DNA from: a virus
IMG/VR virus record: IMGVR_UViG_3300048583_000524
Location: 1 to 50,602 of that record
Reading direction: 5' to 3' (one strand)
DNA length: 50,602 nt
Positions 31,501 through 39,064 of this stretch are shown here, one piece after another. The translations under genes and the position numbers were made by a program. The number at the start of each line of letters is the position of its first letter. Positions within the stretch are counted from its first letter, which is position 1. Below the pieces are notes generated by a model. That model ran no database searches and was not told the DNA's origin. It saw nothing but the letters and a program-made list of their open reading frames with translations.

Positions 31501-33026
31501 AAAACGCTTCTGAAAGCGAAAGGATTGATGCACAATTAAAACTTGATAACGATCTCCTGCAGGCTCAAATCACCTTTAATCAAAATATGGATGCAATTGA
31601 AAAGGACTTCAATAAAGCATCGATTGAAAATTCCTTCGAAAGAGCCGAAGCAATTAAAGCCATCAACAGGCAGCTGACTAAGGACCAGGTTGATCAACTT
31701 AAAAATGATGTAAAGGTTTTAGAACAGGAAGGCGAAACGGCCGTTGCCAAGTTCCAGGAAAAGATTTCACAGGCAAGGCTCGCACTTTCCAATCAAAAAC
31801 CCGGAAAGGGTAAGGCAAATGATAAGGTCAAAGCCGGCAATGAATTAGATAGGGCAGAAAACAGGGGTGTCCTTGCCATTGAAGTAGAGAACCTTCAAAA
31901 GCTATTACCTAAATACAAAACCTTATTAGATCAAAAGCTTATTACCGATGAAGAGTATTATAGATTTTTAACCAAACTCAATGACAAGGCTGCTGAATTA
32001 AACAATGCGGCTGTACAGAATATTGAGACCAATACAGGTAAGATAAGGTCAATAGGCGATCTGATCAGAAGCGGAGCAGGTAAATTATTTGGCTTTGAAA
32101 ATGGTTCTGAAGGAGCTGTGCTATTTAATCAGATAGTTACCGAGTCTTTCGACCTGGCAAAGAGTGCAATGAATTCTTATTTTGATGCTGAAATAGAACG
32201 CATCAACCAAAGCAAACAGGCACAAATAGAGCGCTTGGATTTGGAAAAAAATCAGCTGCTTGCCCGTGCCCAAAGCCGGGATGAAGAAATTTCCATCGAG
32301 CAGCAATTCCAATCCAAAAAAGCTATTCAGGAACAAAAGGCTGGGGAGCGGATAAAGAAAATAAAGAAGGCTGAAGCCAAGATCGCCTTGGCTGTGGAAT
32401 TAGGAAACCTTGCTGTCTCTGCTGCTCAAAACCCGCTAAACGGTGTTTCGTTTGGTGCCGCTGGTATTGCTATGTATGCCTTACTTGCTGGCCTTGCCAT
32501 TGGCCGCTATGCAATGCGGGTTAATGATATCAATAAAACGCAGTTTGAATATGGTGGCCAGGTACCAACAGAAACCGGTGGAAAAATAACCGGTCCTTCG
32601 CACGCAGCGGGTGGCGTTCCATTTAATTATGAAGCAGAAGGAAATGAACTTGCCATCATCCGGACGAAAAATGCACCTGCAGGTAAAAAATATTCTATAT
32701 CCGGAACACACACGCAAATTGCATCAGCGCTCAATCAATTGGGTGGTGGTAAGGGGTTTATGCCGGGTGCATCACTTTCTAAGTTCGAATATGGTGGATC
32801 CTTGGGCGAAAGCCTTCAGGCCCCGGTATTTACCCCGGCGAGTAATACGCTTCCAATCAGCGATGCAGGTTCTATCAATCAGGTATTAGATTTGCTTACC
32901 GAACAGGCCAAGGCTACACAAGCCGTAAATGCAAGAATTGACCGGTTCCAAGTTTACCAGGTAACAAGTTCAGTTACATCGGCTCAAAGGAAAGAAGTTA
33001 TTCAGGACGAAATTGGTACATTGTGA
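28584..33026 (+). CDS. Tape measure protein
   Basis: A 1480-residue protein with the usual tape measure plan: a long coiled-coil N-terminus (residues 1-280, Gln/Lys/Glu-rich), a tail-length domain, hydrophobic membrane-like segments at about 470-510 (VLPILSAIGAVLLFLL...) and 565-590 (LLPIGIILTILGVLVATF), further coiled coil to ~1270, a hydrophobic segment near 1285-1310 (GAAGIAMYALLAGLAIG) and a Gly-rich C-terminus. At roughly 0.15 nm per residue this implies a tail of a little over 200 nm, so a siphovirus. It probably also helps channel DNA through the host membrane. Confidence 0.93.
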   Translation: MSDQVTKIYELKTLGYSQVQTELEAVAQSFRDIKAAKKDVEAESKRSSSSTKTETAEIIKQKEALAALKVEEQRLKVEKQQLVNESKALLVVRQQEINQQRQQKAATDAAAGSYNALNRTLKELYAQVKGAPKGSAIEFRGQTLQYDQAIIKLQELSAAEQDFRRQFSRDSLLVGEYTSGIVQAFKQMGLDDLIGGQVNKANERLQMLDNEFKDLQSTLSQIKVTGEGSLEGIEKQLIENRKEAIALKESVGDLEKELKSTGDVGNKITSAISEGFKQIKGQAVQFALSFVGIQAVFNKLSTEVAAGIEEAKQIEGVEAAFKRLNDPGLLSQLRAATKGTVSDLELMKQAVQASNFEIPLETLGNLLDFARRRAKDTGQEVDFLVQSIITGIGRKSPLILDNLGISAVRLKENLKGVTAESASIGDVATAVSAIISEENAKAGKEIDTTTESLAQQRATWQNLRTELGQGVLPILSAIGAVLLFLLTNLTTIIGVLGLFALGWALTNKELVIANARLLLVNAQIVASRIALGAITIFQTAYNASLALYTGIARGAAVATTLLGTAMRLLPIGIILTILGVLVATFRAFAAQVTSTNSELKALAMQQQINADISRRVADATTEQISKMQVLTKVAGDNNVSLEGRKRALQDLININPEYLKGLTLENLKTEEGIGILNRYVLALREKASLEAAQAIRNEKLQKDTRLQLLQFELEKRVSTGKGTELEDLPDELKEFVGNARKQFNFTASLTDLVTGESAAAEALRAIKAQRGEIVLELDATDEIIKERFANTGSTAVGVVSKQVDIDIAELQDKLKGLNEAINSFKGSQTELNKLITDRDATQKRLDSLLGKKSGGGSKSGGSKAKEDPFKNIDALLNANLATLELSRAENKISEEEFLKEFLTINQKAIASKLELIKKTGTDEIRIRAELNLSRIQLEKETQDKLFELREKEVQKEFDLAKRIAEAAFSATSENASESERIDAQLKLDNDLLQAQITFNQNMDAIEKDFNKASIENSFERAEAIKAINRQLTKDQVDQLKNDVKVLEQEGETAVAKFQEKISQARLALSNQKPGKGKANDKVKAGNELDRAENRGVLAIEVENLQKLLPKYKTLLDQKLITDEEYYRFLTKLNDKAAELNNAAVQNIETNTGKIRSIGDLIRSGAGKLFGFENGSEGAVLFNQIVTESFDLAKSAMNSYFDAEIERINQSKQAQIERLDLEKNQLLARAQSRDEEISIEQQFQSKKAIQEQKAGERIKKIKKAEAKIALAVELGNLAVSAAQNPLNGVSFGAAGIAMYALLAGLAIGRYAMRVNDINKTQFEYGGQVPTETGGKITGPSHAAGGVPFNYEAEGNELAIIRTKNAPAGKKYSISGTHTQIASALNQLGGGKGFMPGASLSKFEYGGSLGESLQAPVFTPASNTLPISDAGSINQVLDLLTEQAKATQAVNARIDRFQVYQVTSSVTSAQRKEVIQDEIGTL

Positions 33027-33027
33027 T

Positions 33028-33132
33028 ATGGAAAACCGAAACTTTAAAGAGCGCTGGAAAACCAATATTGGTTTTGCCGTAATAATCCTTGCTATCTATG
33101 GAATTATTCAACTGATAAAACACTTCTTATAA
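33028..33132 (+). CDS. Small single-pass membrane peptide (34 aa)
   Basis: From ATG at 33028, overlapping nothing and starting two bases after the tape measure stop: MENRNFKERWKTN, then a hydrophobic segment IGFAVIILAIYGIIQLI, then KHFL and TAA at 33130-33132. The next ATG follows immediately. Positive-inside charge, one TM helix and perfect gap-filling position make it a likely real micro-protein of unknown function. Confidence 0.55.
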   Translation: MENRNFKERWKTNIGFAVIILAIYGIIQLIKHFL

Positions 33133-33351
33133 ATGGCAGAAGAAATAAAGATGACAGATTTGGATAAGCGCCTTCGGGAAATTGCAGCACTGAACTGGCC
33201 GCAGTTTGTGGCATTGGTTGGAGAAGATGTTATTATAAAAGCTAAGATTTGCCTAATGCGAAAGAGCAAGGCCAGTTATGGACAAATCAGTGTAAAGCTT
33301 GGTGTGACCGAGCGGGTAGCGCAATATAATTGCAGTAAGTGCGATCATTGA
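33133..33351 (+). CDS. Small HTH-like protein
   Basis: A 72-residue protein with a C-terminal helix-turn-helix pattern: KASYGQISVKLGVTERVAQYNCSKC. The N-terminal half is helical (MTDLDKRLREIAALNWPQFVALVGEDV). It could be a DNA-binding regulator at the end of the tail operon; target unknown. The start abuts the preceding stop exactly. Confidence 0.7.
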   Translation: MAEEIKMTDLDKRLREIAALNWPQFVALVGEDVIIKAKICLMRKSKASYGQISVKLGVTERVAQYNCSKCDH

Positions 33352-33390
33352 GTTTTAGAAAGTAAAAGGAAAACAAAAAATACTTCAGCC

Positions 33391-33882
33391 CTATAACTCA
33401 TGATTTTGGTCAAGGTATTTTTTAATGCACCTAAATACACTTACAAATATAAAAATAGACCCCATAAGGTTTATAATTAAGAAAATCATATAAATCCCTT
33501 TGCAAGCCAAAAAAAAGGTCCGACCATACTCATCTTCTATGCTTCCATGCATTAAAGAGTATTTAAATAATGATGTGATAATAAAAAAAAGTGCCAAAGC
33601 AATCGAACGGACTCCATTCCTATTTATATCCCTGCTAAGATTTTCGTTTCCTGTAATATTCCTGGCCCAAGAAAAAGCAACGGAGGCTAAGCCAAGGAAA
33701 AAAGCAATCCCATAATTTGTATATTGGATAGTATCATTCTCGGTGTTTCCAAAATCAACAACCGACTGAAATACTATGACATACATAATAAAAAAACCCA
33801 ATCCTAAACCAGAAATTAAGTAAAAAAGGGGAAGAATTAATTTTTGTTTTAATCTAGATAGTATTTCTTTAAAAACAATCAT
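33391..33882 (-). CDS. Four-TM membrane protein (moron)
   Basis: A 163-residue protein with four hydrophobic segments: LILPLFYLISGLGLGFFIMYVI, YGIAFFLGLASVAFS, IALALFFIITSLFKY and IYMIFLIINLMGSIFIF. It is alone on the minus strand between the + strand tail and head operons, with its own A/T-rich upstream region, and is more A/T-rich than its neighbours. This is the setting of a moron acquired by horizontal transfer. Such genes often affect superinfection, but no specific family is recognised. Confidence 0.75.
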   Translation of the reverse strand: MIVFKEILSRLKQKLILPLFYLISGLGLGFFIMYVIVFQSVVDFGNTENDTIQYTNYGIAFFLGLASVAFSWARNITGNENLSRDINRNGVRSIALALFFIITSLFKYSLMHGSIEDEYGRTFFLACKGIYMIFLIINLMGSIFIFVSVFRCIKKYLDQNHEL

Positions 33883-34015
33883 TTTATAATTTTTCGCTAA
33901 TATACTTAATTGTATTTATTTATAAATCCCATATCTGACTTATTCCCTGAAGTCCTAAAATAAGTGCTTGCCCAAGGGTAAAACAAAAATCAAATCCATA
34001 CAAACTACGTTACCC

Positions 34016-34043
34016 AAATAGTATTTTATACTATTTCTAAGTA
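34016..34043. promoter_or_regulatory. Operator-like palindrome before head operon (copy 3)
   Basis: AAATAGTAT at 34016-34024 and ATACTATTT at 34028-34036 form a perfect 9-bp inverted repeat around TTT. It contains TAGTA (34019-34023) and TACTA (34029-34033) separated by exactly five bases, and a one-mismatch third half-site AAGTA at 34039-34043, reproducing the three-half-site arrangement at 20061-20085. A one-mismatch -7 box CAGCTTTG lies at 34055-34062, just before the protease ATG at 34070. Confidence 0.6.
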
Positions 34044-34069
34044 CAAAAACATTGCAGCTTTGTTCTGCG

Positions 34070-35242
34070 ATGAAAAAGAAACTACAAGTATTTAATTTCT
34101 CCATCCAGAATCAGGGCGATGATACACTCGATGTTTACATCGATGGTGATATTGTCGATGCTGAAACGCAACAAATAATGCGTGACTGGTGGGGCGACGA
34201 AACATCCGTTTCCTACAAATCTTTCCGCGATCAACTGACAGCCAGTGAAGCTAAAGTCTTCAACATCTACATTAATAGCTATGGTGGGCACGTGGGCGAT
34301 GCCATGGCGATGTATGATCTCCTGGTTGACCTTCAAAACAAAGGCAAAACCGTTAATACCATCGGCCGTGGAATCATTGCTAGTGCAGCTACCTACATAT
34401 TAATGGCAGGTAAGAACAGCGAAATCAGCAAGAATAGCTGGTTCATGGTTCATAACGTTTCGGGTGCTGTTTGGGGTGATGTTTACAGCATTGAAAACTA
34501 CGCAAAAACACTGCGGAAATTCAATGACAGGATCCGCGATTTCTATGCCGAAAGCACTGGCCTTCGCAAAGAAGAGATTTCCAAATTAATGGACCAGGAA
34601 ACATGGATGGCCGGTGATGAAACCGTAAACAAAGGTTTTGTCAAAAAACTATCCGGTGAAGCAAGTTTCAAGAACGCTATTCCTAAAGAGCAATGGGATT
34701 TTAGCAACATCGCTGTGCTCAACGCATATAACTCAGCCGTCGGCAAACCGCCCGCTCATCCACATGCTCCAGAAAACCCCGAACCAGATTCACTAATCAT
34801 TAATCACATCAACGAAATGAAAAAGTTCTTTACCGATCTCAGCGGTTCTATCATGAATGCAATTAAAGGCATAAAGCCCGCTGAAGACGGAACACAGGCA
34901 ACACTTGTAAACAGCATTGCCGATGCAGTAAGTAAGCCGTTTGAAAACTTATCTGAACAGTTTGAAAACTCTGTTGCTGATCAGGTTAAAAACGCTGTAA
35001 CCGACGCTGTAAAGGGAATGGATATAGCCACATTGGTTTCGAATGCTGTTGCAAAAGCAATAGAAGACGCGAAGCTTCCTGATGCAACTGAAATAGGCAA
35101 TCTAACCAAGAAGATTGGTGATCTCGAAAAGAAAGCCGGTGATCTTGAACAGGACATAGCCAAAAACAAAGGCAAGGAAACAGGGGCTAAAAATGAAGTT
35201 GTAAAAGAGCCTATCGGCAAGTGGAATATTCCCGGAGCCTAA
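34070..35242 (+). CDS. ClpP-type prohead protease with C-terminal scaffold-like region
   Basis: A 390-residue protein. Residues ~1-200 are a ClpP/SppA-fold serine protease: nucleophile S105 in GIIASAATYILMAG, H128 in WFMVHN, oxyanion region INSYGGHVGDAMAMY. After a Pro/His linker (HPHAPENPEPD), residues ~250-385 are helical and Lys/Asp/Ala-rich (VADQVKNAVTDAVKGM, KKIGDLEKKAGDLEQD), resembling a scaffolding domain, so protease and scaffold may be one polypeptide. I chose ATG at 34070; TTG at 34052 is less likely. It begins the head operon after the operator-like site. Confidence 0.88.
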   Translation: MKKKLQVFNFSIQNQGDDTLDVYIDGDIVDAETQQIMRDWWGDETSVSYKSFRDQLTASEAKVFNIYINSYGGHVGDAMAMYDLLVDLQNKGKTVNTIGRGIIASAATYILMAGKNSEISKNSWFMVHNVSGAVWGDVYSIENYAKTLRKFNDRIRDFYAESTGLRKEEISKLMDQETWMAGDETVNKGFVKKLSGEASFKNAIPKEQWDFSNIAVLNAYNSAVGKPPAHPHAPENPEPDSLIINHINEMKKFFTDLSGSIMNAIKGIKPAEDGTQATLVNSIADAVSKPFENLSEQFENSVADQVKNAVTDAVKGMDIATLVSNAVAKAIEDAKLPDATEIGNLTKKIGDLEKKAGDLEQDIAKNKGKETGAKNEVVKEPIGKWNIPGA

Positions 35243-35284
35243 TTCCTTAAAAAACTATTCAATCAAATTTTAAAGTAAAAAATC

Positions 35285-35683
35285 ATGAGTTCAAATGCAT
35301 TTGATAATTCTGGCTTGAAGGATAAACTTCATTTGGAAGGTACCCCGGTAGCCGCCTTTACCCCATCTGTAACCTTTACCTATGGCCTGGTTGGCGATCC
35401 CGCTGAGTTATCCATAGTAGCAACTGCCGGTGGTACTATTCCATCAGGTGACACCTTTAAAAAGTGCCACTTAAGAGTGGTTGATCAGTTCGGTGGTGAA
35501 GTACGCGATACGATTACCGCAACCGGTGGTGGTGGTGCAAAAACCATTGATGTAACCACACTTAACATCAGTAAGCCACTTTCTGTATTGGCAACCTTCA
35601 TTACCACCAATGGCCTTGTTGCCGATGGTAAGGCCGATGTAAGCGGACCAACAGGAACCATTGCTTACTGGGATAAACAGTAA
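35285..35683 (+). CDS. Putative head decoration protein
   Basis: A 132-residue beta-rich Gly/Thr protein (VTFTYGLVGDPAELSIVATAGGTIP, ITATGGGGAKTIDVTTLNI), located between the prohead protease and major capsid as decoration proteins often are. Composition and size fit, but no definite family was recognised. The A-rich leader (aaagtaaaaaatcATG) supports strong expression. Confidence 0.75.
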   Translation: MSSNAFDNSGLKDKLHLEGTPVAAFTPSVTFTYGLVGDPAELSIVATAGGTIPSGDTFKKCHLRVVDQFGGEVRDTITATGGGGAKTIDVTTLNISKPLSVLATFITTNGLVADGKADVSGPTGTIAYWDKQ

Positions 35684-35740
35684 CCCATTACCAGGAAACA
35701 TTTAATCAAATTTTTATCAACCTATTTTAATCAATAAGCC

Positions 35741-36763
35741 ATGTTCGAAACAGTAAGCATTGATTCTCTGTCCTTCCATAATGCCGTTATACAACCGGCT
35801 TTTCAGGACCTTATTCCTCAGGGATTTCCCTACCGCGGTACCCTGAATGAATTCACTCTCATGGATAATGTGGTAAGCAAAAGGCCTATCATAGATATCC
35901 GCAGGGTGCAAAACATTTTACAACGTCGTGATGCAAGTTGCGATGTGAATTACAAAAAGGTAGTAGGTGCAAGTACCCGTCAAATTACGGTTGACGAAGT
36001 ATATGGTGCAACCACCTTTTGCCGCAACGAATTTTATCAGGGTGCGCTGAAAGATTGGCGCAATCGTGATCCTTTGTTCGCTGATAAAGTTCTTCCCTAT
36101 TTCCAAGGAGCGGTAAACATTGACGTTGCATCCAACAGCTATTTTGGTGACATTGACCGTGTGGTTTCACCAACAGCACAATGGAGCACCAATGTATTTG
36201 ATGGCATCTTCAAATGGATTAAAAAGTATATTACCGCAACCGTAATTCCTGCTAGCCAAACAGTGGCAATTGCAGACGGTACTGATTACCTGGCTAACCC
36301 ATCTGCAGCATACAACCTGATCAAAACCTTGCATGACAAGCAGAATCCTTTGCTGTATTCCTTCGAAGACAGCCAGAAGGCTTATTACGTTAGTAAGGAA
36401 GTTGCCAACGGTTACGAAGACTACCTGATCAGTGTTGGACTCGAAGCCCAGGGTTATACCCTTTTGGAAACTGGAATTAAAACGCTGGCTTACAAAGGCA
36501 TCCCTATTATGATTGAGCCAATCTGGTCCCCAATCATCAGCGAAATAAAAGGCGCTGCTGGCTTTGCCGCTGTACTTACGCTGCGTGGAAATTTTGTTTT
36601 CGCTACCGATAAAGAATACGGTGAAGGCGAAGATGGAAAAACCGCACTTGAAGTATGGTATGAGAAAAAGGATATGAAGTGGTATTACCGCTTGTTCCTG
36701 AAAGCCGGTACACAGGTAGCATTGCCGGAGCATTTGGTGGTTGCAATGTCAAGTTGGACCTAA
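35741..36763 (+). CDS. Major capsid protein
   Basis: A 340-residue protein (MFETVSIDSLSFHNAV...). It has an N-terminal arm, a mixed alpha/beta core with GGEVYGATTF-like strands and a C-terminal hydrophobic strand set (FAAVLTLRGNFVFATDKEYG... WYYRLFLKAGTQVALPEHLVVAM). Size, position between protease/decoration and portal, and the strong leader (tttttatcaacctattttaatcaataagcc) support HK97-fold major capsid. The upstream protease with scaffold-like region supports proteolytic maturation. Confidence 0.85.
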   Translation: MFETVSIDSLSFHNAVIQPAFQDLIPQGFPYRGTLNEFTLMDNVVSKRPIIDIRRVQNILQRRDASCDVNYKKVVGASTRQITVDEVYGATTFCRNEFYQGALKDWRNRDPLFADKVLPYFQGAVNIDVASNSYFGDIDRVVSPTAQWSTNVFDGIFKWIKKYITATVIPASQTVAIADGTDYLANPSAAYNLIKTLHDKQNPLLYSFEDSQKAYYVSKEVANGYEDYLISVGLEAQGYTLLETGIKTLAYKGIPIMIEPIWSPIISEIKGAAGFAAVLTLRGNFVFATDKEYGEGEDGKTALEVWYEKKDMKWYYRLFLKAGTQVALPEHLVVAMSSWT

Positions 36764-36807
36764 TTCCGAAAGAAACAATTTTTATCAACGAATAAATTCT
36801 TTATAAA

Positions 36808-37389
36808 ATGCTTTGTGTACTTGTTCAACAATATAATCGCGCCTGCGGGCCGGTTTCCGGGGGCGTTAGTGATGTAGGGCTCTTTGATCCATCAGATTTT
36901 AATTTCACGCAAGCAGCCCCGGTAAGCGGGGTTGCTCAGCCCTATTCTGCAATCGCACTGCGTGCCGGTGCAACGGCAGAAGATGGAGCCAAAATTTACC
37001 CGGTTCATTTCAATGACAATGAAGCGGAATACACGCCCCAAAGGCAGAATGTTGGTGCATCGGTAAAATATACCCATGGTATTACTACCCAGTTGCCCGA
37101 TATCAGCCAATTGCTTACAACATTCCTTCAGTCGCTTGATGCAGCGAGCGTATGCTGCGGTATTGGTGTAGTGTTCCGGTTAAATACTGGCCGCATCTTC
37201 GTAATGGGCGAAAAGTTTGTCAATGCTAATGCCATTCCAAGATTCAAAGTAAAACTTGGTGATTTTGATGGTACCAGCGGTAAACTATTTGAAGACTTCA
37301 ACGGAATGAACGTTGCCTTTTCCGGTGACTATAGCCGTCCGCTTTACGAGTTCACAGGCGGTTGGGATGCTATTGAGGCAATGATGTAA
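36808..37389 (+). CDS. Structural protein, possibly major tail tube subunit
   Basis: A 193-residue beta-rich protein (FNFTQAAPVSGVAQPYSAIALRAG... YTPQRQNVGASVKYTHGITT), with a Cys pair (SVCCGIGVVF) and an FEDFNGMNVAFSGDYSRPLYEF stretch. Amphipathic strands, size and its strong leader fit a tail tube protein, but it lies between capsid and portal, so a head or neck component is equally possible. Family not recognised. Confidence 0.75.
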   Translation: MLCVLVQQYNRACGPVSGGVSDVGLFDPSDFNFTQAAPVSGVAQPYSAIALRAGATAEDGAKIYPVHFNDNEAEYTPQRQNVGASVKYTHGITTQLPDISQLLTTFLQSLDAASVCCGIGVVFRLNTGRIFVMGEKFVNANAIPRFKVKLGDFDGTSGKLFEDFNGMNVAFSGDYSRPLYEFTGGWDAIEAMM

Positions 37390-37420
37390 TTCAGTTTTTT
37401 AATCAAATTTTTTCTTCCCT

Positions 37421-37669
37421 ATGGCAGGTGCCAAAATAAAAGAAGAATTCCTGGGCGTTGTCATTGGTTTCAATGGCAGCGCCCAGCCTCTTGGTAAACG
37501 AGATGATATTGATGTGTTGGCTATCATAGCACAACAAAGCCAGGACCCTTCCTTACTGAAGCTCTTTGAAGAAAATCTTCCCGATGCAGATGTATTGATT
37601 AAGGAAAAAGTTGATGCGGAAATTAAGGCTCGAAAAAGCCGGAAGGCATTAAAGCAAAAAGCGGAATAA
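37421..37669 (+). CDS. Small helical protein between capsid and portal
   Basis: An 82-residue protein (MAGAKIKEEFLGVVIGFNGSAQPLGKRDD...) with a C-terminal basic helix (VDAEIKARKSRKALKQKAE). It ends three bases before the portal ATG. It could be an assembly factor or head-tail accessory; nothing specific is visible. Confidence 0.72.
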   Translation: MAGAKIKEEFLGVVIGFNGSAQPLGKRDDIDVLAIIAQQSQDPSLLKLFEENLPDADVLIKEKVDAEIKARKSRKALKQKAE

Positions 37670-37672
37670 AAA

Positions 37673-39064
37673 ATGACTGCAGGTCAACCAAAACATAATC
37701 AGAGAAACAATCCAAGAAAAAAAACTCGTGCCCATGTGGCTAACGAGGTGAAACTGGATGTGAAAAATCCGATTCCGTTTGAAAACCCGCAGACGTTTTC
37801 TTCCATTTCCCAACACAGGTACATCCCGTTTCTTTATCCTGATGATACCTATGCACAGCAGCTGCTTGAAGCAAGGTTAATATCTGTTACCAATAATGCT
37901 TGCATTAATACGAAAACTGATTATTGCGCCGGCCTGGGTTTTGAAGATAAAGACGGCAGAGATTTGGATCAAAAAATTATTGATTGGCTCGGGCAAATGA
38001 ACCGCAAGGCAGATAAGGCGCTTTCACTTAATAAAAAAGCTTTTGCCGGGATATTTACGTGGGGTAATCAACCAATTGAGGTAGTAAGATTCAAAGCCGG
38101 CGGTACGCCTTATTTCTATGTGTATGTTCACAACCTTTTGGAGTGGCGCTTGTGCGCTGAAAATAGTGATGGAGATGTAACACACGCTATTCGCAGTAAA
38201 TTATTTCGTAGGCAGGGAATTGCGACATCCGAGCAGCTAAAAGAAATTAAGCCAATTCCACTTTATCGCAGGAATGCAAAAGAATCAGATAATTGGCTGA
38301 AGGATGGTGATGTAGAACGTACCATGATCTGGTATTCAAATCAAGTAACTGGTTTTGATCATTATGGCTTGCCTTCAAACGTAGCAAGTATGATTTACCA
38401 ACTGCTGGAATACAAAGGTGCCAGGTATAATCTTGACAACTTCGATAATAATATGGTGCTTGGTGGCCTGCTTGCGTTGAAAGGTCAGCTTGGACAAATT
38501 GAAGCTAATAGGATAGCTAAGCAGGTTGTCTCTACCCATACCGGTGATGGAAAACGTGGCCGGGTTGCGGTTGTGGCTAGTGAAGAAGGTATTGATGGCA
38601 GTTCCTTTCATTCTTTCGATACTACTAAGGATGGAAGCTTTACAACTGCAGATGAAAAATGGATGCAAAAAATTATCCTGGCAAATGAGTGGGATGCTGT
38701 ATTAGCCGGTTTGATATCACCATCCACCATGGGTAAAGGATCTGGGTTCATCACTAAAATTCTTGAGCTAAAATTAAATACCGTTATACGTCCTGCACAA
38801 GAAGATATCATGCAAAATGTTTGGAATGACATTTTTGCTGAATGCCAAAAATGGACAAAGCTTCCTTTCGACAAATTTAATATCGGCATCAAAAACAGTA
38901 TTGATATAAGTGGCCTTACAGATGTAGATATTACTCCTGCAGTACAGGTAAATGAAGTAAGGCAAGCAAAGGGCCTTCCAGCAGATGATAAAATGGAAGG
39001 GGTTTATATGAATAGCGCAAAAGCCAAACAGGAAAAAGAAGGAGGTGAAGATGTACAACCTTAA
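37673..39064 (+). CDS. Portal protein
   Basis: A 463-residue protein. The core has the portal pattern: N-terminal helices leading to LEARLISVTNNACINTKTDYCAG, a stem-like ENPQTF/GLGFEDKDGRDL region, a crown-like C-terminal half with AEITKILELKL-type helix (GFITKILELKLNTVIRPAQEDI), and the DPSSTMGK-like loop (SPSTMGKGSG). It fits the size of siphovirus portals. It forms the ring through which terminase packages DNA. Its stop overlaps the next start by 20 bases, coupling it to the connector. Confidence 0.85.
   Translation: MTAGQPKHNQRNNPRKKTRAHVANEVKLDVKNPIPFENPQTFSSISQHRYIPFLYPDDTYAQQLLEARLISVTNNACINTKTDYCAGLGFEDKDGRDLDQKIIDWLGQMNRKADKALSLNKKAFAGIFTWGNQPIEVVRFKAGGTPYFYVYVHNLLEWRLCAENSDGDVTHAIRSKLFRRQGIATSEQLKEIKPIPLYRRNAKESDNWLKDGDVERTMIWYSNQVTGFDHYGLPSNVASMIYQLLEYKGARYNLDNFDNNMVLGGLLALKGQLGQIEANRIAKQVVSTHTGDGKRGRVAVVASEEGIDGSSFHSFDTTKDGSFTTADEKWMQKIILANEWDAVLAGLISPSTMGKGSGFITKILELKLNTVIRPAQEDIMQNVWNDIFAECQKWTKLPFDKFNIGIKNSIDISGLTDVDITPAVQVNEVRQAKGLPADDKMEGVYMNSAKAKQEKEGGEDVQP

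Noticed and set aside
34052-34069. TTG start adding six residues to the prohead protease
   Set aside because: The ATG at 34070 starts a typical MKKK protein and lies at the expected distance from a -7-like box.
36167-36733. A 188-codon minus-strand frame
   Set aside because: It is antisense to the major capsid gene; shadow.
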